Positions 30,965 through 38,930 are shown, numbered from the stretch's first letter. The stretch: 50,764 bases of DNA from a virus (IMGVR_UViG_3300034018_000248:1-50764), one strand, 5' to 3'. Made by a program: numbers and translations. The notes: generated by a model not told the origin, from the letters alone.

Positions 30965-32128
30965 ATTGATCTTGGTACCTATCATACCCATGTATGTTAT
31001 AGGTACAGCAGGATTTGTATTCAAGCTAACCTTTAGTCCACAGTTAAATCTAAACCTTTTACTAAGTGATACATCAAATCCAGAGCCTGTTAGTATACCA
31101 AAATCTTTTGTCAAAGAGTTGGAAACATAGATGTCTGGGGACATCGATAAGTACTTATTTACTCTAAATGGTCTAGTGTAGAAGCCCATCAATCCATGGC
31201 CCCACTCACCTGTATATGTAAGAGCGTAGTTGAAACCTGTAACTCCTTTACCTATTGGTTTGATAGCAGCAGCTGTAGCAAACGCTATTGTATTACCTTG
31301 TAGATATACTCCTGTCAAACCAAAGTTCTTTATCACCTTACCCATCCTTGTGTATCTACTTGATAGAGCAAACTGATTAAAGGAACTCCATATCATAGAG
31401 GTAAGTCCATAAGACACGTTCCCAAGGAGTGAGGATTGTGACGCACCCAATGATATAATAGCACTGAGAGGAACATCAGGTCCACTGAGAACAGTAAGAT
31501 CAGAACTATACACAATAGGATTAACTTTAGCAGCAGCCTTGCTGGAAGATTTAGAAGACTTTTTATCATCACTCTTTTTCTCTTTAGATTCACTTTTGCT
31601 TTCTGACTTCTCTTCTGATTTACTTTCTGTTTTACTCTCTGAACTACTCTCACTCTTAGTCTCACTACTAGTAGAAGAACTACTGCTAGATGATGGGCTC
31701 GCTGCAGGAGCAGGTGTTGGTGTTGAAGCAACTGCTGATGAGGTAGCTGCACTTGTAGCACTACTAGTAGCACTACTAGTTGCAGCAGCTGTAGCAGCTT
31801 GTGTTGCCTGAGCTGTAGCCTGTTGAGTTGCTTGCTGTGTAGCTTGAGCAACTGCCTGTGTTACAACAAGGGTTGTAGCTGTAGTTGTTTGTGGACAAGG
31901 TGTAGAGTTGATCATATTGATCCACGCTGTTAAAGCTCCTGACGTTATGTCATTTGCTGTAACTACCTTAGCCTTACCTCTATAAACAATTGTAACTGTC
32001 CCATTACTAATAGGAACAACTACAGTGAGTACTTGACCATTACATGGATCTACATAAATCTGTGTAAGAACCTGTGCATCGCACAAGTTCCACATCAGTA
32101 GTAATGTAACAGTCAATAACCATTTCAC
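30959..32128 (-). CDS. Putative exported outer-membrane protein with low-complexity linker
   Basis: A 389-residue protein with a signal peptide (MKWLLTVTLLLMWNLCDAQ). Residues about 20-85 look like a small beta domain. Then comes a long low-complexity linker: Gln/Ala/Thr repeats (90-135), a Ser-rich tract and a Ser/Glu/Lys tract (to about 205). The C-terminal 180 residues alternate polar and hydrophobic strands (YALTYTGEWGHGLMGFYTRP; FDVSLSKRFRFNCGLKVSLN), like an outer-membrane beta-barrel. So the phage seems to make a cell-envelope protein, with a linker rich in possible O-glycan sites. Fold call is moderate. Confidence 0.6.
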   Translation of the reverse strand: MKWLLTVTLLLMWNLCDAQVLTQIYVDPCNGQVLTVVVPISNGTVTIVYRGKAKVVTANDITSGALTAWINMINSTPCPQTTTATTLVVTQAVAQATQQATQQATAQATQAATAAATSSATSSATSAATSSAVASTPTPAPAASPSSSSSSSTSSETKSESSSESKTESKSEEKSESKSESKEKKSDDKKSSKSSSKAAAKVNPIVYSSDLTVLSGPDVPLSAIISLGASQSSLLGNVSYGLTSMIWSSFNQFALSSRYTRMGKVIKNFGLTGVYLQGNTIAFATAAAIKPIGKGVTGFNYALTYTGEWGHGLMGFYTRPFRVNKYLSMSPDIYVSNSLTKDFGILTGSGFDVSLSKRFRFNCGLKVSLNTNPAVPITYMGMIGTKINL

Positions 32129-32466
32129 TACTTAGGTTCAAGCTTAAGAGTAGAGTCAATAGAAACTTGTGAACGCTTCAACTTTAACATCTCATCTTGA
32201 TAATCCCATTTAGCTTCCATAGCTTTAATCTTCTGACGCTCTTTGATCTTGCCACGTAGTTTGAAGATCTTACCTTCAACCTTAGAAATCTTTACGTAAC
32301 GTGCTGCAGGATCGCTTTCTGTTACTTTAATAACTTCTAGTTTGTGTTCTAGATTAGAGATACGAGTTTGATACATAGGTATCTTGGCTCCCTGATATAT
32401 CTTAATAGCAGGGTAGATCGATGCAACTAATGCAATCGAACCAGCAATGATTAGTTTTTCTAACAT
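32128..32466 (-). CDS. Membrane-anchored coiled-coil protein
   Basis: A 112-residue protein with one N-terminal hydrophobic segment (LIIAGSIALVASIYPAI, 5-21) and a long charged helix with heptad-like pattern (KISKVEGKIFKLRGKIKERQ, 55-100). An inner-membrane spanin would look like this, but it sits with the exported-protein genes, so it could be an anchor or scaffold for the CsgG-like secretion proteins. One-base overlap with the next gene. Confidence 0.65.
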   Translation of the reverse strand: MLEKLIIAGSIALVASIYPAIKIYQGAKIPMYQTRISNLEHKLEVIKVTESDPAARYVKISKVEGKIFKLRGKIKERQKIKAMEAKWDYQDEMLKLKRSQVSIDSTLKLEPK

Positions 32467-32475
32467 TGGTTTTAT

Positions 32476-33201
32476 TTATTTAGTGAATATTTTCTTTTTT
32501 ATCATCCTTACCACAATCTTGCTAGCAGCATCTTCAAGTGCCTTCTTAGTCGTTGTGCCAATGGTGGATTGATTAAACTTAACATCAGTAAAGTTAGCAT
32601 CGTTCATCAATGTTGCTTCTCTAGTAGTTTGAGCTGTGCCCAAACCTGAACCAGTGAAGTACGCTCCAGTCTCAGCGTCTACAAATTTGACCTGTAGACC
32701 TAGTCGTGTTACCACAGTTTGCTTTACATTACCTTTCAAAGATAATGATTCGTCTTCAGAAACAGAAAAGTCATACACCTCAATGTATACAAAATATTTA
32801 GCTAGGCGTATCTTACCACGTCCATCTAATTTATCTTGAGTTATCCCAGACTGTGATGCCTGGAATTGTTTGACCATTCTATTCTTGATCTCAGCTTTGT
32901 CTTCAGTGAATATGAACCTATTAGTTTCCTCTAGGTACTCTACAACTATATTAGTAACACCAAGACCCACTCGTTTGTCCTTGAGTTCTGGATAAGAAGT
33001 ATAGACGTCTTCATTGATACCAAGAGATAAGAGTTGAATAGGAATGGTTGGGCCATCATAATCCATCAATGAGTCTATGTTAATCTTCTTTTCAAATGAA
33101 GCTGTGTAAGATTCTGTCTTAGTTGTAGCAATCTGACCACTAACGCTGTACGTTAGTAATACACTCAATAATAAACTGAATAAAAAGCTTAATTTCTTCA
33201 T
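32476..33201 (-). CDS. CsgG-like secretion-channel protein
   Basis: A 241-residue exported protein. Signal peptide about 1-22 (KKLSFLFSLLLSVLLTYSVSG). Mature sequence shows the CsgG/curli-transporter pattern: VGLGVTNIVVEYLEET ... RFIFTEDKAEI, RLGLQVKFVDAETGAYFTGS, and a C-terminal helix (KKALEDAASKIVVRMI). E. coli CsgG is a lipoprotein that forms a nonamer pore; no lipobox Cys is present here. CsgG homologues have been reported in marine phages. Its C-terminal pattern FNQS...KKALEDAASKIV recurs in the gene at 35630. Confidence 0.6.
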   Translation of the reverse strand: MKKLSFLFSLLLSVLLTYSVSGQIATTKTESYTASFEKKINIDSLMDYDGPTIPIQLLSLGINEDVYTSYPELKDKRVGLGVTNIVVEYLEETNRFIFTEDKAEIKNRMVKQFQASQSGITQDKLDGRGKIRLAKYFVYIEVYDFSVSEDESLSLKGNVKQTVVTRLGLQVKFVDAETGAYFTGSGLGTAQTTREATLMNDANFTDVKFNQSTIGTTTKKALEDAASKIVVRMIKKKIFTK

Positions 33202-33229
33202 ATAGTTTTCTCATTAAGAGGGGGTTTCG

Positions 33230-33541
33230 TTACCACTTAGGCTCTTCTTGCAAAGCCTCCTTTTCTGTCTTAGCCTTAGGCTTAGCAGGTTTTTCTACCA
33301 CACGCTCAATAACTTTTGTGCCTCCAGCAGATGCTGCTTGTTGTTGAGAGTTATTAGTAGTGATATTGATTACAGGTGCAGGAGTTGTGGTAGCAGCAGG
33401 AGCAGCTTCAGCTTTCTCTTCTCCACCACCAAACATCTGTGAGCCTATGTAAGCACCACCAGCTGTTACAATTGTTCCTACAGTTCCTACTATAGTCTTG
33501 ACCAACCCTGACCAAGTACCATCATTTTGTTCTTCTGACAT
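33230..33541 (-). CDS. Single-pass membrane protein with disordered tail
   Basis: A 103-residue protein. An N-terminal acidic start is followed by a hydrophobic Gly/Thr-rich helix (VKTIVGTVGTIVTAGGAYIG), then an Ala/Thr/Pro-rich disordered region, an Asn/Gln-rich strand (INITTNNSQQQ) and a charged tail (RVVEKPAKPKAKTEKEALQE). It is probably membrane-inserted with a flexible tail. Role unknown; one-base overlap with the lipoprotein gene suggests joint work. Confidence 0.6.
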   Translation of the reverse strand: MSEEQNDGTWSGLVKTIVGTVGTIVTAGGAYIGSQMFGGGEEKAEAAPAATTTPAPVINITTNNSQQQAASAGGTKVIERVVEKPAKPKAKTEKEALQEEPKW

Positions 33542-33903
33542 TATCGTTTAATGATTAAAGGTTTTTTAATAGATACACCAGCTACATCAGTAAGTGTAAG
33601 ATCATAGATACCATCTTGTAGGTCTTTGAAGTCATACACTTTAGTTACAATCTCTTCCTCAGCTGTTAAAGGAAGAGTCTTGGTTGGTTCTGTCTTACCA
33701 AACTCGTACACTTGTACAGAATACTTAGCTCCCACTGTTAAGTTGTATGTAATAGTAGCCTTAACACCTTGAGACACAACGCTCAAAATTTGTGTGTTAG
33801 ATGCTTTTGCACCTAGATTTATTGGAGTGCTCTCAAATTGTTCTAAATCAGAACATGCAAGTGTTAGAAAAATGAACAATATAAATACTAATGCTTGTCT
33901 CAT
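33541..33903 (-). CDS. Predicted lipoprotein with beta-sandwich domain
   Basis: A 120-residue protein with a lipoprotein signal (MRQALVFILFIFLTLACSDL; Cys17). The mature part contains alternating strands (ATITYNLTVGAKYSVQVYEF; GIYDLTLTDVAGVSIKKPLI), as in Ig-like/FN3 folds of Bacteroidota surface lipoproteins. It is part of the exported-protein block together with the CsgG-like and cohesin-like genes. Confidence 0.7.
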   Translation of the reverse strand: MRQALVFILFIFLTLACSDLEQFESTPINLGAKASNTQILSVVSQGVKATITYNLTVGAKYSVQVYEFGKTEPTKTLPLTAEEEIVTKVYDFKDLQDGIYDLTLTDVAGVSIKKPLIIKR

Positions 33904-33908
33904 AGTGG

Positions 33909-35633
33909 TTAGAAGTTATTGTATCCTGTAAGTTTAATTTTATCTGTATTCATGTTAATAGGTAGTTGTGATCCTTTAGCGTCAGCAGCATCCATGATAG
34001 GACTAACCCTAATAAATGTATTGATGTCTAGTCCATTCTGTAATGCTGTGAAGCGTAACTTGAATGGAGTGAACTCACCTTCTACAGGAGTCTTAAGGTT
34101 CTGATCTAATGCACCAAACTTAATATATCCTTCACCTTTGTTAGCAAACACATGCCAGTTGTTAGGCATCTCGTTCTTCAACTCTTCAAACTTCAACTTA
34201 CTTGTGTCATAAGAGAATTGGAATTGTAAAGCTTCTACTTTGTTTCCATTTGTGGAAACTTTTACAGGGATCTCAATTGAATTAGATGTAACTACAGCGT
34301 TTGTTAAGCTTACACTAATAGGATTAACTGCAAGTCTTCTGTTCAATACTAAAGATCCATTTTGTGTAACTGTAGATGAACTAGATTTATTTATGTCACC
34401 AAATAATAAGTAGCTAATGTTAATCGTTTCTGGTGTACCACGTTGAGCAGGAGTAGTATATACATACTGTGTAGGTCCTACAGGGAATCGAGTAAGCCAA
34501 TCAGCAGGTGTAGCAGCGTTATAATCAGATGATTTAAATGTCATGAAGCTCATGTATCCATTAGATCCAGCTGTATATCCAGCAGGAAGTACAACTAATT
34601 GATCTACACTTACTACTTGTGCAAATAATCTAGTTAAGTCACCACCATCAAGCTTACCACTTCTATTAACATCTGCAGCTTTATATCCAGCACCACTAGT
34701 GATAACTGTGTTCTTAAATGTACCATCTAAGTTCTGTGATATAAACTCAGACTGTGCAGCTGTGTAATCAGATGTTGTAATACCAGCGTTGTATAATGCT
34801 TGGATATGATCCATGTTATACATTACCATGATCTTATACTGAGTATTAGGTGCAAGTGATGAGTCAACAATGCTAACAGTACCATTAGATGTTACATCAA
34901 ATAAAGGTCCTTGGTTAGTAGTTGCATTAACAAACGCCACCTTAGTGTAAGCAGGATTCAACGCACTACTTAATGCTACTGTAGCATTAACAAGTTTAGT
35001 AGCGTTAGGATTCTGTGTAATGATTGTAGTTAGAGGAACCTCCATTAACGTAGCACCAGTAGAACCATCTTGATTAAACGCAGCACCAAAGTTCATCTTT
35101 ATAGGATCCCAGGAGTTACCAACAGCTGTAGTCTTTAATCTAAAACGAAGCTTAAGTAATGGACTATATGCAGCAAATGGTAAAGCATTAGGAGATGCCC
35201 AGTTCAAATACACACGCATGATAGTCTTAGGACCACCAGATGTGAAAGCATAAGCAGCATTCTGATAGTTAGCATTACCATTGGTTGTATTGTTATTAGC
35301 GTTAGCCACCCAAGTATAACCAGGATATAAATAGTTTGTAAGATCTATACTAGATCCTGCAGGAAGAACACCACCATTACCACCAGTACCAGTGTGTGCA
35401 ACAGAAACAAATTCAAACGCAGCGTTGTTGAATTCAAAATCAAAGTAGAGTGAGCGAGCAGTAGTGTTACCATTACCATTCAGGTCTACGTTAACAATGA
35501 ACTCATCACCTTTGTCAATAACGCCACCAGCGATATCAACTTTAGTAGAGTCAGAGCCAAGTTTTAATTTAACGTTTTGACCAAGAGTATTAAATGTTAC
35601 TAAGGTTAGAACTAGGAATAAGAGTTTTTTCAT
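33909..35633 (-). CDS. Secreted protein with cohesin-like and dockerin-like domains
   Basis: A 574-residue exported protein. Signal peptide 1-18 (KKLLFLVLTLVTFNTLG). Residues about 22-200 resemble a cohesin/CBM-like beta-sandwich (GDEFIVNVDLNGNG ... SLYFDFEFNNAAFEFVSV). A dockerin-type calcium motif ADVNRSGKLDGGDLTRLF follows at about 317-335, with a half-site FGDINKSSS near 411. A second cohesin-like domain ends the chain (IEIPVKVSTNGNKVEALQFQ, FSYDTSKLKFEEL). Such domains bind each other in cell-surface assemblies. Export may use the CsgG-like neighbours or a host system. Confidence 0.6.
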   Translation of the reverse strand: MKKLLFLVLTLVTFNTLGQNVKLKLGSDSTKVDIAGGVIDKGDEFIVNVDLNGNGNTTARSLYFDFEFNNAAFEFVSVAHTGTGGNGGVLPAGSSIDLTNYLYPGYTWVANANNNTTNGNANYQNAAYAFTSGGPKTIMRVYLNWASPNALPFAAYSPLLKLRFRLKTTAVGNSWDPIKMNFGAAFNQDGSTGATLMEVPLTTIITQNPNATKLVNATVALSSALNPAYTKVAFVNATTNQGPLFDVTSNGTVSIVDSSLAPNTQYKIMVMYNMDHIQALYNAGITTSDYTAAQSEFISQNLDGTFKNTVITSGAGYKAADVNRSGKLDGGDLTRLFAQVVSVDQLVVLPAGYTAGSNGYMSFMTFKSSDYNAATPADWLTRFPVGPTQYVYTTPAQRGTPETINISYLLFGDINKSSSSTVTQNGSLVLNRRLAVNPISVSLTNAVVTSNSIEIPVKVSTNGNKVEALQFQFSYDTSKLKFEELKNEMPNNWHVFANKGEGYIKFGALDQNLKTPVEGEFTPFKLRFTALQNGLDINTFIRVSPIMDAADAKGSQLPINMNTDKIKLTGYNNF

Positions 35634-36151
35634 TTGAGAAGTTTATTAACTAATGTATTACAGGACTTTTTAAGTGCACTTGATAAATTGGTTTGATTAA
35701 ACTTTCCACCTTCGTCTATAACCAATGCAGCCATTGATACTTCCTCAGCAGATTCTTCTACTATTACTGTCTTCTTTACTTTACCATCTTCAACCAACTG
35801 TCCTCTCATACGTATGACAACAGCATCAGAGTTACGATGAAAGACTGATAAATTAGTTTGCGTTTTGAGAACATCTAGATATAACAATTCTATCTTGATC
35901 TCCTTAGTTGCTTCATCACTAACATCATAGCCATCTTCTTGTAAGAATTCTTCCATGATACCTTTAACTCCAAATGCCAGGTTTCTACTACCTGCTAATT
36001 GTCCCATGACAATTCTGTTGTTAACAGGTGCCACCTTGATAGGATTGTCTGGAGTTGTAAAGTGTCTATAGATGTATACAGACTGAATCATTAATGCTGA
36101 TCCCACCACTGTGGATGTGAACCAGAAAGTAATAGCGAAAAGTAGTTTCAT
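35630..36151 (-). CDS. Second CsgG/YajG-like exported protein
   Basis: A 173-residue protein with an N-terminal hydrophobic segment (LLFAITFWFTSTVVGSALMI), either a signal peptide or an anchor. The mature part has beta strands (IKIELLYLDVL; AVVIRMRGQLVEDGKVKKTV) and ends KFNQTNLSSALKKSCNTLVNKLL. That ending closely resembles the C-terminus of the CsgG-like protein at 32476 (KFNQSTIGTTTKKALEDAAS), so the two may be related and act together. It overlaps the next gene by four bases. Confidence 0.5.
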   Translation of the reverse strand: MKLLFAITFWFTSTVVGSALMIQSVYIYRHFTTPDNPIKVAPVNNRIVMGQLAGSRNLAFGVKGIMEEFLQEDGYDVSDEATKEIKIELLYLDVLKTQTNLSVFHRNSDAVVIRMRGQLVEDGKVKKTVIVEESAEEVSMAALVIDEGGKFNQTNLSSALKKSCNTLVNKLLK

Positions 36152-36181
36152 GTTGGTTGGTTTTATGAAAACAGGGAAGTG

Positions 36182-36313
36182 TTATCTTCCCTGTCCTCTG
36201 TATTTCTTTTTACTTGGTGCAGCCTTAGGGCCAAATGTTTTTTGATGTTTGCCTTTACGTCTCACGCCAAAGACAATCTTTTTAGACTCAGAGGATTTGC
36301 TTGGTTTAGCCAT
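36182..36313 (-). CDS. 43-residue basic protein
   Basis: A small basic protein (MAKPSKSSESKKIVFGVRRK ... PSKKKYRGQGR). KKYRGQGR at the C-terminus is a recurrent ending of small phage basic proteins. The stop is 30 bases before the next gene downstream; the start overlaps the endolysin stop by one base. Perhaps of the same class as the basic proteins at 25496-27660. Confidence 0.65.
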   Translation of the reverse strand: MAKPSKSSESKKIVFGVRRKGKHQKTFGPKAAPSKKKYRGQGR

Positions 36314-37167
36314 TATGATAATAGTTTATAGTACTCGTTAAAATGTTTTTGTCTATCAGCTAAACCAATTGTTCCTCCATTAACACGTTTAGTTACTGCT
36401 GTTACTGTAGCACTGTCAGCTCCTTTATCACAGATAGCCCATAGCTTGTTGCTGTTAAAGAAGAATGCTGCTGATGCTAATGGATATTTAGTTGCTACTA
36501 AATCAGGATTAGCTATAATGTCTTCAGGAACTGTAGAGTTAAATCTTGTATAATTCTCTTTACCTGTCAACTGTATATATCCTCTTCCTCTAAATTTATA
36601 TCCATCTCCAGATCCTTCAGGCCCATTACCCATACGACTAGCATAAACCCTGTTAGCAATTTTCTCAGGCTGTCTTTGATAAGCATTAGCAAGTGATGCA
36701 TTTGGAAAGTATTTTTTAAATATGCCCATCAATCCTTTAGCAGAATAGTTAAGGTTCTCACGAACTGCTTTCCACCCACCTGATTCATGGCCACACTGTG
36801 ATAAAAAATGAGCAAGGCGTAAGTTATTTGTAATACCAAAACGTGCAGCTGTATCAGGAATCTGTGCAATCACAGCGTCTGGGATATGTCCTTTAAGTTT
36901 GTCTAGTTTAAATCCAGAGTTGTTTGGAATAACTACAGGTGCAGCAACTGGTGCTGCTACAGGGGCAGTCTGTGGTAAAGCCTCGATGCCTAACTTAGAC
37001 AATGTGAAAGGACCAGCTATACCATCTGCTGTAAGTCCATTATTAATTTGCCAAGCTATTAAAGCAGCTTCTGTCTTAGGACCAAACTTACCAATAGCGT
37101 CCACGCCAAGCTTCTCTTGAAGCTTAGTTACTAATGGACCTTCATCACCTCTACGTAATACAGACAT
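36313..37167 (-). CDS. Endolysin: peptidoglycan-binding domain plus GH19 muramidase/chitinase-like domain
   Basis: Cell-wall lysis enzyme of 284 residues. Residues about 3-60 are a PG_binding_1 repeat (RRGDEGPLVTKLQEKLGVDA ... GKFGPKTEAALIAWQ), a Pro/Ala linker follows (66-80), and 95-284 is a GH19 domain with FLSQCGHESGGW (catalytic Glu128) and YKFRGRGYIQLTGKENY (190-206). No signal peptide, so it needs a holin. It is encoded next to a holin-like and spanin-like pair, a standard lysis cassette. Confidence 0.92.
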   Translation of the reverse strand: MSVLRRGDEGPLVTKLQEKLGVDAIGKFGPKTEAALIAWQINNGLTADGIAGPFTLSKLGIEALPQTAPVAAPVAAPVVIPNNSGFKLDKLKGHIPDAVIAQIPDTAARFGITNNLRLAHFLSQCGHESGGWKAVRENLNYSAKGLMGIFKKYFPNASLANAYQRQPEKIANRVYASRMGNGPEGSGDGYKFRGRGYIQLTGKENYTRFNSTVPEDIIANPDLVATKYPLASAAFFFNSNKLWAICDKGADSATVTAVTKRVNGGTIGLADRQKHFNEYYKLLS

Positions 37168-37169
37168 TT

Positions 37170-37778
37170 TTATTTTATTTTACGATAGTAACTAAAACCA
37201 AAACCTAAAGATCCTTCTGTATTGACTGTTACCTTACTACCAAAGATGTTATCCTTTTTATCTTTATACAATAGTCCAGCTTCTGCACCATTGATCTTAT
37301 TAACACTGATAGCATTTACGCCTCCACCAATAAAGAAGTTACGTGTAGGAGGAGCATACTTAGTGATGGTCATTGTTTCTTTAACAATAGGGATCTTAAA
37401 GTTGTCCTTAGCTGTACGCTTACCAAGTTTATTCTCAGCCACTGTATCAGTGATCTGAATATATCCATGTGTCCCAACCTTAACTGAATCAACATAGATT
37501 CTGCGAGAAGCATACTTCTTAGCAAGATCATCGTATTGTTTCTTTAAACCAGGATAACTAGTGTCAGCCTGATATTTAGTTACAAGTACTTCGTGTGGTA
37601 CTGGTACTTCTTTAAGAAAAGGTACTTCTTTAACGATGGTCTTTTCATGTATCTGCCAAGTAGTATCGTGTACAACTAGAGTGTCTGGACCTTTAGCACC
37701 TTCGTGCTTTGAATCATTATAGAAATATATAAGTAGTGTACCTATAATGATTATAATTGCTAATGTTAGTTTTTTCAT
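37170..37778 (-). CDS. Membrane-anchored spanin-like protein
   Basis: The best start is the ATG at 37778 (202 residues, KKLTLAIIIIIGTLLIYFYN); an upstream in-frame start at 37826 would overlap the holin-like gene by 41 bases. One N-terminal membrane helix, then a periplasmic part with repeated Val/Pro/Lys/Glu (KTIVKEVPFLKEVPVPHEVL), a helix (YPGLKKQYDDLAKKYASRR), and a C-terminal region that may be beta-rich (FFIGGGVNAISVN; GSLGFGFSYY). Its place between endolysin and holin-like genes suggests disruption of the outer membrane (spanin), but it is larger than most. Confidence 0.6.
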   Translation of the reverse strand: MKKLTLAIIIIIGTLLIYFYNDSKHEGAKGPDTLVVHDTTWQIHEKTIVKEVPFLKEVPVPHEVLVTKYQADTSYPGLKKQYDDLAKKYASRRIYVDSVKVGTHGYIQITDTVAENKLGKRTAKDNFKIPIVKETMTITKYAPPTRNFFIGGGVNAISVNKINGAEAGLLYKDKKDNIFGSKVTVNTEGSLGFGFSYYRKIK

Positions 37779-37785
37779 AAGAGAT

Positions 37786-38091
37786 TTATCCCTCTTCATA
37801 AGGGGCTGGTTGTTCATTCTTATCACCAGCTTCTCCTTTTGTTTTCTTTCCCATAACGTTTTCTACGCCAGAGATACCAAAACAACCAAGAACAATGATG
37901 GTTAAAGAATTAAATACATAATCATTAAGGACTAATTCTTTGCCTACGTATCCTGTAACTAAATCTACAGTAACTACAATAAGCATAAAAAGGAATGCGA
38001 TAGCTCCAATGATGGATTTCTCATTCCAATCGTTATCATCTTTAAAAATACTGAAGAAAGATTCTTTAGGCTCTTCAATTAAATGTTTCAT
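37786..38091 (-). CDS. Holin-like two-helix membrane protein
   Basis: A 101-residue protein with two hydrophobic helices (IIGAIAFLFMLIVVTVDLVT, 27-46; YVFNSLTIIVLGCFGISGV, 58-76), a charged N-terminus and a very charged C-terminal tail (KKTKGEAGDKNEQPAPYEEG). This is the topology of class II holins, which form the lethal membrane lesion that frees the endolysin. It overlaps the gene before it by 17 bases. Confidence 0.75.
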   Translation of the reverse strand: MKHLIEEPKESFFSIFKDDNDWNEKSIIGAIAFLFMLIVVTVDLVTGYVGKELVLNDYVFNSLTIIVLGCFGISGVENVMGKKTKGEAGDKNEQPAPYEEG

Positions 38092-38368
38092 ATTCTTTAG
38101 GGGTTAGGTCATTGTCTTTTAAGACAGCCACCATCTCTGATCTAAACGTTCCTTTAGGGTGTTCACTTGGAGGGAATGGTGATTTATATGTTGTTTGCTT
38201 ATAGAATTGACGTTCTATATTCTCGATTTTAATTGTGTTAGTTACTGTACGATCATTAAGACTGTGCAGTTGTGTCTTGATATCCTTGATGTCATACCAC
38301 ATCATTCCTACTACTAGAGAAGCTAGTCCCTTAATAAAATAATCTTTGAAACTCTCATTTGAGGCCAT
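38075..38368 (-). CDS. Small membrane protein, lysis-cassette member
   Basis: A 97-residue protein with a modest hydrophobic segment (GLASLVVGMMWYDI, 14-27) and then a helical, heptad-like part (IKDIKTQLHSLNDRTVTNTI). One TM plus coiled coil fits an inner-membrane spanin or an antiholin. It is the first gene of the lysis cassette. The start is 8 bases beyond the T run of the preceding terminator. Confidence 0.6.
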   Translation of the reverse strand: MASNESFKDYFIKGLASLVVGMMWYDIKDIKTQLHSLNDRTVTNTIKIENIERQFYKQTTYKSPFPPSEHPKGTFRSEMVAVLKDNDLTPKEYETFN

Positions 38369-38375
38369 AGTAGTG

Positions 38376-38422
38376 TAGAAAAAACAATAGCGTCCCTACC
38401 CCAAATAGGGCTGAGACGCTAT
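38376..38422 (-). terminator. Intrinsic terminator (minus strand) ahead of the lysis cassette
   Basis: ATAGCGTC/GACGCTAT (38387-38394 with 38415-38422) with an inner CCTA/TAGG pair, and on the minus strand a T-rich tail (TGTTTTTTC). It would stop transcription from the gene at 38526, but only a few bases before the lysis genes begin at 38368. Confidence 0.7.
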
Positions 38423-38482
38423 GTAGTTAACAAAAAATTGAGGAAGTATAAAAACGCTTTTAGGAAATCAAAAGTCTTGTAA

Positions 38483-38514
38483 CAAATATCTGCAATTCCT
38501 ACGAATTATGCAAA
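38483..38514 (-). promoter_or_regulatory. Bacteroidota-type promoter candidate for the lysis cassette
   Basis: On the minus strand TTTG (38511-38514), 20 bases, GATATTTG (38483-38490). The -33 element is perfect; the -7 element misses the TA of TAnnTTTG. It would start RNA about 60 bases before the hairpin at 38387-38422, so that hairpin would be in the leader of the lysis transcript. The rest of 38423-38525 holds nothing recognisable. Confidence 0.4.
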
Positions 38515-38525
38515 TAAATTTTTAA

Positions 38526-38894
38526 TTAATATGGATTATAAGATTTTTCTTCTATGATGTCAGATCCATATTTAATATTTATTTCTTTTTTAATGAATGC
38601 TCTTCTATCATTTGTGAAGTAAACATCACGTGCCATCTGTATAAACTCAGCATCAAACTCACCTAATCGCTCCTTCTCTCTGATGTTATCTTCTATACGC
38701 CATAGCTGGAAGTTTACAATACATAGTTCAGTGTACAACTTATCAATTAAGATTTCTGCAGGGAATGATTCCACTAATGCACTAAGTTCTTTTTGAACAT
38801 TAGCTAACTGAGTCTTATCAGTTATCTTTTCATTCTTAATAACCAGGATACTGATCTTATCAGCCACTTCTCCTGTACTAACATCTATTAACAT
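38526..38894 (-). CDS. DUF6165 family protein
   Basis: A 122-residue protein with the DUF6165 pattern: DVSTGEVADKISILVIKNEK, NVQKELSALVESFP and LYTELCIVNFQLWRIEDNIR. DUF6165 genes are usually near glycosyltransferases in bacteria and phages; here the divergent five-gene glycosyltransferase operon begins 53 bases away. The function of the family is not known; a role in surface sugar synthesis is plausible. Confidence 0.75.
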   Translation of the reverse strand: MLIDVSTGEVADKISILVIKNEKITDKTQLANVQKELSALVESFPAEILIDKLYTELCIVNFQLWRIEDNIREKERLGEFDAEFIQMARDVYFTNDRRAFIKKEINIKYGSDIIEEKSYNPY

Positions 38895-38898
38895 AGCT

Positions 38899-38930
38899 AT
38901 TGTATTTTTGTGTAAATATATCTAACTTTG
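38899..38930 (+). promoter_or_regulatory. Bacteroidota-type promoter of the glycosyltransferase operon
   Basis: ATTG (38899-38902), exactly 20 bases, TAACTTTG (38923-38930), a perfect TAnnTTTG -7 element. The ATG at 38948 is 17 bases further on. It lies in the divergent region between DUF6165 and the first glycosyltransferase. Confidence 0.6.

Noticed and set aside
31393-31851. Leu/Gln-rich and Leu/Ser-rich open frames in the low-complexity linker
   Set aside because: They are shifted-frame readings of the Ala/Ser/Glu/Lys-rich region of the exported protein; composition is an artefact of repeats.
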